This document shows positions 58,238 through 64,000 of a stretch of DNA of 64,000 nucleotides, in pieces. Positions within the stretch are counted from its first letter, which is position 1, and each line of letters opens with the position of its first letter. The translations under genes and the position numbers were made by a program. The stretch is from contig NZ_JH719395.1 in NCBI RefSeq assembly GCF_000271845.1, forward strand, positions 2,890,208 through 2,954,207. The letters run 5' to 3'. The notes beneath the pieces were generated by a model, which saw nothing but the letters and a program-made list of their open reading frames with translations, was not told the origin of the DNA and ran no database searches. This DNA is from Rhizobium leguminosarum bv. trifolii WSM2297. GTDB lineage: Bacteria > Pseudomonadota > Alphaproteobacteria > Rhizobiales > Rhizobiaceae.

Positions 58238-58661
58238 GGAAGGAGATGGTGATGGGATTTGGAGAGTTCAAGGCCTTCCCGAAATCGCCCGACCGGCCCC
58301 GTGAACCCCGCATGAACAGCCGGTTCGGAGCGCATTCAGGCGCCTGCGCCTAGAGATCGCAGTGTCGGGTGAATCTGGTCCCGATGGCTGGAGTGCATCG
58401 TCCCTTCTTCTTCAGCCTCAAACTCGGCCGGCTGTGAGCACCCTCATGCTCCTGCCGGCCCTTTTCGCGCTTACAGCGTTGCTGGGTCGCCGCTTTCCAA
58501 GCCGGATGGCATGGGTTATCCCTAACGCATCGTGCTTCCGAAAATCGGAATCGATTTCCGGAAGCACGATGCGTAGATTCAGGGAGTTAGAGCGTCCTTT
58601 CCGAAGGGACGCACGGCGCTCTAATAGGCGAAGCAGTCAGCAGCGGCGCATTGGCAAAATC
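58238..58661. other. Intergenic region before the hydrolase; repeats only
   Basis: No convincing gene. It holds the hsp20 promoter on the minus strand and two palindromic repeats at 58525-58625. The open frame that crosses it in phase with the hydrolase lacks family similarity. Confidence 0.55.
58525..58625. repeat. Rhizobial intergenic palindromes (two adjacent)
   Basis: First: 16-base perfect arms ACGCATCGTGCTTCCG (58525-58540) and CGGAAGCACGATGCGT (58559-58574) around an AT-rich loop that also pairs partly. Second: TTAGAGCG...CGCTCTAA with inner GCGTCC / GGGACGC (about 58588-58625). Both motif types recur between genes of Rhizobium genomes in my recollection. Confidence 0.65.
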
Positions 58662-59636
58662 ATGGATCAGGTTCTCTATTCGACGCCCGACAATCCCGCC
58701 CCGGAGAACCGCACGGAGGGGTTCTTCGAAACCCATGACGGCCACCGCCTGCGTTACGCCGTTTTCCGCTCCGGCGCCCAGGTCGCCAAGGGCACGGTCG
58801 TCATCCTGCACGGTCGCAATGAATATATCGAGAAATATTTCGAAACGATCCGCGACCTGACGGCTAGAGGTCTCTGGGTCGCCACCTTCGATATGCGCGG
58901 TCAGGGCGGTTCGTCGCGGCTCCTGAAGCGCCGCAATCACGGCCATATCCGCCGCTTCGTCGATTACGAACGTGATCTGGACACTTTCCTCGAAAAGGTG
59001 GTGCTGCCGGATACCCGCCTGCCCTTCTATCTGCTCGCCCATTCCACCGGCGGGCTGATCGCACTCTCAGCCGCTCCCTATCTCACCACCCGTATCGATC
59101 GTATGGTGCTGTCGGCGCCCTTTATCGGCCTGACCGGCCAGTCGGCCTCGCCCCGCGTCATCCGCGCCCTGGCTGGCACGTTGACGGCCATTGGTCTTGG
59201 TTCCTTGCCGCTGACCTCGAAACTGAAAGAGCCGGATTTCCGCGACAACCCGCTGACTTCGGACGAAACCCGCTTCGAGCGCAATGTCGCGATGATGAAG
59301 GCCCATCCGGAGCTGACACTCGGGCCGCCGACGGCCCGCTGGCTGAGCGAGGCTTTTCGCACGATGGACCGGGTCACCTCGCCCTACCATCTCTTCTCGA
59401 TCACCATCCCGACCATCGTCATCGCTCCGACGCGTGACGGCGTCGTGCCCTACACCGCGCAGGAGCGCCTCTCGCGTTATTTCCGCGCCGGCCAGCTGGT
59501 GCCGATCAACGGCGCCCGCCACGAGATCTTCCAGGAACGGGATACCTACCGCGCCGCCGCGCTTGCCGCCTTCCACGCCTTCATTCCCGGCAGTGATGCC
59601 GAAGAAAACCAGGAGGTCGCCGCGCTAGGGACCTGA
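58662..59636 (+). CDS. Alpha/beta hydrolase (lysophospholipase/PldB-like)
   Basis: A 324-residue hydrolase of the PldB/monoglyceride-lipase group: VVILHGRNEYIEKY, FDMRGQGGSSR, the nucleophile elbow LLAHSTGGLIAL (A-H-S-T-G), and catalytic Asp/His in TRDGVVPY and NGARHEIFQE. It may hydrolyse lysophospholipids or monoacylglycerols. The start at 58662 gives the family N-terminus. Confidence 0.9.
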   Translation: MDQVLYSTPDNPAPENRTEGFFETHDGHRLRYAVFRSGAQVAKGTVVILHGRNEYIEKYFETIRDLTARGLWVATFDMRGQGGSSRLLKRRNHGHIRRFVDYERDLDTFLEKVVLPDTRLPFYLLAHSTGGLIALSAAPYLTTRIDRMVLSAPFIGLTGQSASPRVIRALAGTLTAIGLGSLPLTSKLKEPDFRDNPLTSDETRFERNVAMMKAHPELTLGPPTARWLSEAFRTMDRVTSPYHLFSITIPTIVIAPTRDGVVPYTAQERLSRYFRAGQLVPINGARHEIFQERDTYRAAALAAFHAFIPGSDAEENQEVAALGT

Positions 59637-59646
59637 GCGGGATTGG

Positions 59647-60420
59647 CTAGCGCTGCAGCACGGCGATCGCCTGCTCGTAGACCGCCCGGCTGCCGGCGGC
59701 GATGATCGAGCCGCCATTCTCAGGCCGTCCGCCGTCCCAGGTGGTGATGATGCCACCTGCCCCCTCGATCACCGGAATGATGCCGCCGACGTCATAGGGC
59801 TTCAGGCTGTTTTCGATGACGAGATCGATATGGCCGGCGGCAAGCAGGGCATAGGCATAACAGTCGCAGCCGTAGCGGAAGAGCCGTACCTGGCTCTCGA
59901 TCTCGCGGTATTTTTCCATCTCCTCGCCGGCGAAGAGATGCGGCGAGGTGGTGAACAGGATGGCGTTCGAAAGCGTCTCGCACTGGCGCGTCGCCAGCCG
60001 CCGTTCGCCCTCCGGCCCGCTATAGATCGAACCGTTCTGGTCGGCGAAATAACGCTCGCCGGTAAAAGGCTGTTCGATCATGCCCATGATCGCCCGCCCT
60101 TCTTTCTGCAGGCCGATCAGCGTCCCCCACACCGGCACGCCTGAGATGAAGGCGCGCGTGCCGTCGATCGGATCGATCACCCAGACATAGTCCCGGTCGA
60201 GACCAACATCGCCGTGTTCCTCGCCCAGAATGCCATGGTCGGGGAAATTCTCTTCGATCAGCGCCCGGATGGCGAGTTCGGCCGCCCGGTCGCCCTCGGT
60301 CACCGGATCGAAACCGGAGGAAAGCTTGTTGGTGACATCGAGGCCGGAGCGGAAACGCGGCAGCGTCTCGGCCTTGGCGGCCTCCGCCAGGCGATTGAAG
60401 AAGGAGCGGTCAGGAAGCAT
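59647..60420 (-). CDS. hisN: Inositol-monophosphatase family, HisN-type histidinol-phosphatase
   Basis: A 257-residue phosphatase of the inositol monophosphatase fold. Metal motifs are GILGEEHGDVG, VIDPIDGTRAF and the later KPYDVGGIIPVIEGAGG. In alpha-Proteobacteria this group (HisN) does the histidinol-phosphate step. It may instead be a SuhB-like phosphatase; the sequence alone does not decide. The start at 60420 excludes a polar upstream extension. Confidence 0.85.
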   Translation of the reverse strand: MLPDRSFFNRLAEAAKAETLPRFRSGLDVTNKLSSGFDPVTEGDRAAELAIRALIEENFPDHGILGEEHGDVGLDRDYVWVIDPIDGTRAFISGVPVWGTLIGLQKEGRAIMGMIEQPFTGERYFADQNGSIYSGPEGERRLATRQCETLSNAILFTTSPHLFAGEEMEKYREIESQVRLFRYGCDCYAYALLAAGHIDLVIENSLKPYDVGGIIPVIEGAGGIITTWDGGRPENGGSIIAAGSRAVYEQAIAVLQR

Positions 60421-60537
60421 GGTCGATCCGTTTGGCTGGCGGGAGTGGCGCTTTTCATAGCGAAAAGCAGCCGGAATGCAAACTCGGCAGGCAATTTCAG
60501 TCCGGGTGCCCAAAGATGTCGCACCGCAATATATTGC

Positions 60538-60566
60538 TTGACATTTGTGCAATGCAATAGTAGCGT
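60538..60566 (+). promoter_or_regulatory. Candidate sigma-70 promoter for the MmgR-type RNA
   Basis: -35 TTGACA at 60538-60543 and a weak -10 TAGCGT at 60561-60566, spaced 17 bases, just before the RNA. The -10 is poor, so this is tentative. Confidence 0.45.
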
Positions 60567-60571
60567 CTTCA

Positions 60572-60650
60572 TACAGTCTTCTGACTGTAAATACCCTCCT
60601 TGGGTGTTTCCTCCCTAGACTTAGCCGCGCTCACAGGCGCGGTTTTTTTT
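60572..60650 (+). ncRNA. mmgR: MmgR-type (alpha-r8 / suhB motif) small RNA
   Basis: Hairpin ACAGTC-TTCT-GACTGT (60573-60588), hairpin around ACCC-TCCT-TGGGT (60592-60605), the single-stranded conserved stretch TTTCCTCCCT (60607-60616), then a terminator stem CCGCGC / GCGCGG with eight T's (60624-60650). This order and the TTTCCTCCCT core match the MmgR family as I remember it from S. meliloti, where it limits polyhydroxybutyrate storage. The RNA family was first named after the nearby suhB-like phosphatase, also present here. Confidence 0.8.
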
Positions 60651-60696
60651 GGCCGGGAGCACGAAGTCCAGGCGTCGGCGAAATCGAAAAATAGAT

Positions 60697-61578
60697 TTAT
60701 TCGGCCGCCAGCGCCTTATCGCCGGCGAATTTCTCGACATAATCCGCCATCTGCCGCATGAAGGCGGCGACGGCCTCGGCCACCGCGGCGAAATCCTCGC
60801 GCTTCTCCAGCGTCACCTCGTCGACATAGATTCCCCGGTTCACCTCGATCTGCAGCGCATGCAGGCCGCGCGAGGGCCGTCCGTAATGTTCGGTGATGAA
60901 GCCGCCGGCATAGGGCTTGTTGCGGATCGCCCCGAAGCCCATTTCCTCGAGGATAGCGATGGCGGCGCGCGAAAGTTCGGCCGAAGCGCTGGTGCCGTAG
61001 CGATCGCCGATGATGAAATCGGGCCGCGCGCTACAGCCGGCGACGCGCACATTGCCGGGCATCGAGTGGCAGTCGATCAGCACGCCGAAGCCGAACTGCA
61101 CATGCGTTCGCGCGATCAGCCGCCGCAGCGTCGCATGATAGGGCTTGTAGACCGCTTCGACCCGGTCGAGCCCCTCCTGCACCGGCAGGCGCCGTGCATA
61201 GATCTCCATGTTCTCGGCGACGATGCGCGGAATGGTGCCGAGCCCGCCGGCGACCCTCAGCGAATTGATATTGGCATAGGGCGGCAGTAACCCGTCGAAC
61301 ATGCGCGGATCGAGTTCGTAGGGCTCGCGGTTGACGTCGAGATAGGCGCGCGGAAAGTTGGCGGCCAAGAGCGGCGCGCCGAGGGCGACGGCCGAACCGA
61401 ACAGCTCGTCGACATAATGATCCTCGGAACGGCGGATGGCGATGCCCTCGAGCCTCGACTGTGCGATAAATTCCGGTGGATAAATGCGGCCGCTATGAGG
61501 GGAGTTGTAGACGAAGGGAATGGTCTGCGACACGGGCTCATGAACCTCAAAAAGCTCGTATTCGCGTATCTCCGGCAC
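60697..61578 (-). CDS. N-formylglutamate amidohydrolase (copy 2)
   Basis: A 293-residue HutG-type amidohydrolase: FVYNSPHSGRIYPPEF near the start, RAYLDVNREPYELDP, IDCHSMPG and QIEVNRGIYVDE carrying likely metal and substrate residues. It hydrolyses N-formylglutamate or a related N-acyl amino acid. No other hut gene is nearby. It lies directly after the MmgR-type RNA on the opposite strand. Confidence 0.92.
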   Translation of the reverse strand: MPEIREYELFEVHEPVSQTIPFVYNSPHSGRIYPPEFIAQSRLEGIAIRRSEDHYVDELFGSAVALGAPLLAANFPRAYLDVNREPYELDPRMFDGLLPPYANINSLRVAGGLGTIPRIVAENMEIYARRLPVQEGLDRVEAVYKPYHATLRRLIARTHVQFGFGVLIDCHSMPGNVRVAGCSARPDFIIGDRYGTSASAELSRAAIAILEEMGFGAIRNKPYAGGFITEHYGRPSRGLHALQIEVNRGIYVDEVTLEKREDFAAVAEAVAAFMRQMADYVEKFAGDKALAAE

Positions 61579-61695
61579 TTTCAGCCCTCTTTACCATGTC
61601 ATGAACTGACTGCTTTGCGCATGTTGCCAGTTGCCCGGCCCCAAGTCCATACTATGTAGGAGGGATGCGGCCGCGCACAGGCAATTCACCGGTTG

Positions 61696-61708
61696 TTTAC
61701 CGGGTAAA
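61696..61708. promoter_or_regulatory. Candidate operator upstream of cpdR
   Basis: Palindrome TTTACC-G-GGTAAA, 57 bases before the cpdR start, followed 9 bases later by GTAAAC. Its binding protein is unknown. Confidence 0.35.
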
Positions 61709-61764
61709 GACTAGTGTAAACGCTTGGCAGCCCACCAAAACTTATTGATCAGCGGTCTGGATTG

Positions 61765-62127
61765 ATGACTCAGAAGATACTTCTCGCAGAAGACGACAAC
61801 GACATGCGCCGCTTCCTGGTGAAAGCGCTCGAAAAGGCCGGCTACAAGGTCCTTTCCTATGACAATGGCGCGAGCGCCTATGACCGGCTGCGCGAGGAGC
61901 CGTTTTCCCTGCTGCTGACCGATATCGTCATGCCCGAGATGGACGGCATCGAGCTGGCGCGCCGCGCCACCGAACTCGACCCCGACCTGAAGGTGATGTT
62001 CATCACCGGTTTTGCCGCCGTGGCGCTGAACCCTGATTCGAAGGCGCCGAAGGATGCCAAGGTCCTTTCCAAGCCTTTCCACCTGCGTGATCTCGTCGAC
62101 GAGGTCAACAAAATGCTTGCCGCATAA
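61765..62127 (+). CDS. cpdR: Single-domain response regulator CpdR
   Basis: A 120-residue receiver that, when unphosphorylated, directs ClpXP to the pole for cell-cycle proteolysis in alpha-Proteobacteria. Acidic pair Asp10-Asp11, phosphoacceptor Asp53 (LTDIVMPEMDG), Thr/Lys positions in ITGFAAV and SKPFH. The C-terminus ends in Ala-Ala, as in Caulobacter CpdR, where it matters for turnover. The start is ATG at 61765; TTG at 61762 is possible. Confidence 0.92.
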   Translation: MTQKILLAEDDNDMRRFLVKALEKAGYKVLSYDNGASAYDRLREEPFSLLLTDIVMPEMDGIELARRATELDPDLKVMFITGFAAVALNPDSKAPKDAKVLSKPFHLRDLVDEVNKMLAA

Positions 62128-62211
62128 GGCTTGCCGGGCGGCGTGTCACAAAACTGAAAAAAGCCTATTGACGGCTCCGAAGGTTTTGTGATCTATGCGC
62201 CGCCATCGGAT

Positions 62212-62286
<75 letters not shown>

Positions 62287-62310
62287 TCCGATCTCCCTGA
62301 CATCGTTGAC

Positions 62311-62334
62311 AGATCCCCGACCCGGGGATTTTCA
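62311..62334 (+). terminator. Terminator after tRNA-Val
   Basis: Stem ATCCCCG / CGGGGAT with a short loop and TTTT, about 25 bases after the tRNA. Confidence 0.75.
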
Positions 62335-62423
62335 TTTCCTGAAACCGACACGCGTTGAATCGACCAGACCGGGCGGTTCAATCGGCTTTGGGATGCCCAT
62401 CCACGCGGGAAGCAGGGAGACGT

Positions 62424-62555
62424 ATGACGCAACGGTCGCGGATACGTAAAGCGATATCGATAATCCTCGGCCTCGCCCTGGCTGGGACTGGCCTTTTCGG
62501 TTTCGGTTATATGCAGGTCCATGTCGTCGAGGCGGTCAGCATCAAGGTTGGCTGA
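62424..62555 (+). CDS. Small single-helix membrane protein
   Basis: A 43-residue frame: basic start (MTQRSRIRKA), one membrane helix (ISIILGLALAGTGLFGFGYM) and a short C-terminus (VHVVEAVSIKVG). GGGAGA is 4 bases before the ATG. Too short for codon statistics, but the topology suits a small inner-membrane protein. Confidence 0.5.
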   Translation: MTQRSRIRKAISIILGLALAGTGLFGFGYMQVHVVEAVSIKVG

Positions 62556-62671
62556 TTCCGATCACGATATTCGCAGCTGGCGTAGCGATCCTTTGGGACG
62601 ACTTCAAAAGTCCCTAACTCACGTCGCGTCAAACCTGATTCATGTGACGTGCTCTGGGTCTCTGTTTTTCC

Positions 62672-62716
62672 GCATGTCGCTGTCGCAACGCCGCTGCACA
62701 GTTTTGCGCCACATGC
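62672..62716. repeat. Degenerate intergenic palindrome
   Basis: Outer arms GCATGT / ACATGC, inner CGCAA / TTGCG. Similar elements (around the sequence CCGCTGCACA) recur in Rhizobium intergenic regions in my recollection. Confidence 0.45.
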
Positions 62717-62900
62717 TTTAGCCAGCCGATTTCTGTCCGTTTGAGCGTGTCGCTGTCGTTCCGATCCGTTGCCTTGCTGCGACTCGTGCAGACAGCTGCG
62801 ATGCCGTGCCCGCATATGAGAACGCGCTCATTCGAGCATCAATTGCACACCACTGCCGAGCGCTCAGCCCCTCGTTGCCTACCTATCCGGAAGCTGCGGT

Positions 62901-62933
62901 TTTGTGACGGACCGATGACAGGTTTGTGACAAA
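62901..62933. promoter_or_regulatory. Three 11-bp-spaced TGAC boxes upstream of ropA (PHO-box-like)
   Basis: TGAC occurs at 62905, 62916 and 62927, exactly 11 bases apart. On the minus strand the boxes read TTGTCAC, CTGTCAT and CCGTCAC with 4-base spacers, which is the layout of the PhoB box (CTGTCAT-N4-CTGTCAT) and more generally of OmpR/PhoB-family sites such as those of ChvI. They lie 205-237 bases before the ropA start. The regulator is inference. Confidence 0.55.
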
Positions 62934-63137
62934 ACGCGTGTTATTTCAGCAACATAGCTATACCGGCCTTGTGTCATGATCGATATCGTTATTGCGGCGC
63001 AACATGCCCTGTGTAACTTCCGCGGCGAGGCAGGCACCGACCAAAAGGTGCCGCTTCGCTCACACGGGGTGAAGACACGTAGGGACTGCCAATGGCAACG
63101 GTCTTCATCCTCTTGCATCTGAACTGGAGGTTATTCC

Positions 63138-64000
63138 ATGAACATCAAGAGCCTTCTTCTCGGCTCCGCTGCTGCTCTCGCAGCAGTATCCGGCGCCCAG
63201 GCTGCTGACGCTATCGTTGCTGCCGAGCCGGAACCGGTTGAATACGTCCGCGTCTGCGACGCTTACGGCACCGGCTACTTCTACATCCCGGGCACCGAAA
63301 CCTGCCTCAAGATCAACGGTTACATCCGTTTCCAGGTTGACGTCGCTCCGAACGCCAGCTCGATCGGCGCCGGCGGCGGCGGTTCTGTCCCCAACGACTC
63401 GGATTGGGACGCCCGTACGCGCGGCCAGGTTCAGTTCACCGCCAAGAGCGACACCGAATACGGTCCGCTGACCGGCGTTATCGTCATGCAGTTCAATGCT
63501 GACAACGCTTCGGCTCAGAAGGCTCAGCTCGACTCCGCTTACCTCGACATCGCCGGCTTCCGCGCTGGTCTGTTCTACAGCTGGTGGGACGACGGCCTCT
63601 CGGGCGAAACCGACGATATCGGTTCGCCGGTCACGCTGCATAACTCCATTCGTTACCAGTACGAGACCGAGGCCTTCTACGCCGGCATCAGCGTCGACGA
63701 GCTGGAAGACAGCCCGTTCTATAATGGCGAGACCCCCAACAACGTCGGCGTTGCCGTTGGTCTCGGCGGCAAGGCTGGTGCCTTCAGCTACCAGATCACT
63801 GCTGGCTACGACACCGACAACGAAGAAGGTGCCGTTCGCGCAATGGGTACGGTTGCTGTCGGTCCGGGCACGCTCGGCCTCGCAGTTGTCTACGCGACCA
63901 ACCCGAACGCCTATTACAACAAGGCTGAATGGGCGATCGCTGCTGAATACGCCATCAAGGCGACTGACAAGCTGAAGATCACCCCGGCTGTTCAGTACTA
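63138..64000 (+). CDS. ropA: RopA-type porin (3' end cut by window edge)
   Basis: First 287 codons of an outer-membrane porin. Signal peptide MNIKSLLLGSAAALAAVSGA, then the rhizobial porin start (EYVRVCDAYGTGYFYIPGT) with a Cys pair and LKINGYIRFQVDV; alternating amphipathic strands follow (VQFTAKSDTEYGPLTGVIVM). TGGAGG precedes the start. RopA and related outer-membrane protein III are major porins of R. leguminosarum and fall during bacteroid differentiation. Codons are strongly biased, as in highly expressed genes. Confidence 0.95.
   Translation, partial: MNIKSLLLGSAAALAAVSGAQAADAIVAAEPEPVEYVRVCDAYGTGYFYIPGTETCLKINGYIRFQVDVAPNASSIGAGGGGSVPNDSDWDARTRGQVQFTAKSDTEYGPLTGVIVMQFNADNASAQKAQLDSAYLDIAGFRAGLFYSWWDDGLSGETDDIGSPVTLHNSIRYQYETEAFYAGISVDELEDSPFYNGETPNNVGVAVGLGGKAGAFSYQITAGYDTDNEEGAVRAMGTVAVGPGTLGLAVVYATNPNAYYNKAEWAIAAEYAIKATDKLKITPAVQY

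Larger units (their letters stand above)
62556..63137. promoter_or_regulatory. Long leader/control region of ropA
   Basis: A 582-base stretch with no convincing gene. It contains a degenerate intergenic repeat at 62672-62716 (GCATGT / ACATGC), three evenly spaced TGAC boxes at 62901-62933, and, near the start codon, potential hairpins (for example GGCACC...GGTGCC, 63030-63051). RopA transcripts probably have a long 5' leader. Confidence 0.55.

Noticed and set aside
62521..62721. Short plus-strand frame in the ropA control region
   Set aside because: Overlaps a palindromic repeat, has no ribosome site and no sensible composition.

Overview
The window looks like part of the chromosome of a fast-growing rhizobium (Rhizobium etli / R. 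leguminosarum type, alpha-Proteobacteria). This rests on GC-rich codon use, near-continuous coding on both strands, a RopA-type porin, homospermidine synthase, CpdR, a cysteine-free L36, an Omp10-like lipoprotein, a ROSE RNA thermometer before hsp20, an MmgR-type small RNA and rhizobial intergenic palindromes. Species identity is inference from remembered families; no search was run. I see no prophage, insertion sequence, transposase or CRISPR array, so this is mostly core genome.

Layout. 1-4.4 kb: one end of a chemotaxis cluster (STAS protein, CheY, CheA on the minus strand; a divergent soluble receptor-like protein). 4.4-13.7 kb: Sel1-repeat protein, ThiE-like protein, TauE exporter, ArsR regulator, two DUF465 proteins, purE-purK, ribosomal protein L36, a TPR protein, a hydrolase, and a divergent SDR/XRE-regulator pair. 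13.7-20.8 kb: gamma-glutamyltransferase, a PLP-dependent dehydratase, a PhyH oxygenase, then a LysR gene divergent from a tightly overlapped tautomerase-cupin-DUF4865 operon, and a LysE exporter. 20.8-30.2 kb: pyruvate kinase with DUF1036, N-formylglutamate amidohydrolase, DUF1244, DUF2312, a DUF882 peptidase, an NtrC-type regulator and oligoendopeptidase F. 30.2-40.4 kb: a palindromic repeat, pabB-pabC, YciI, homospermidine synthase, an Omp10-like lipoprotein, a LysM-bearing 5'-nucleotidase, ferrochelatase and an SPFH/NfeD pair. 40.4-47.4 kb: envelope genes (KdsD, a beta-barrel, GalU, a lytic transglycosylase, a DUF459 SGNH hydrolase, a small unknown). 47.6-54.0 kb: gltB-gltD. 54.5-64 kb: threonine aldolase, a LysR/SBF transporter pair, hsp20 with its ROSE element, a lysophospholipase-like hydrolase, a HisN-type phosphatase, the MmgR-type sRNA, a second N-formylglutamate amidohydrolase, CpdR, tRNA-Val(GAC) and the start of ropA.

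How the genes work together. Many neighbours are joined by 4-base ATGA overlaps (STAS-cheY-cheA, purE-purK, pabB-pabC, tautomerase-cupin-DUF4865) or a similar TGATG junction (DUF1036-pyk), which implies translational coupling. Envelope and outer-membrane functions are unusually frequent. No entirely new multi-gene system is evident. The best leads are regulatory DNA or RNA (three 11-bp-spaced TGAC boxes before ropA, the ROSE hairpin, the MmgR RNA, palindromes at the LysR genes and gltB) and poorly described genes (the LysR/tautomerase/cupin/DUF4865 operon, a receptor-like protein with an altered signalling tip, an SDR without its catalytic Tyr and Lys, a ThiE-like protein without the usual phosphate loop).
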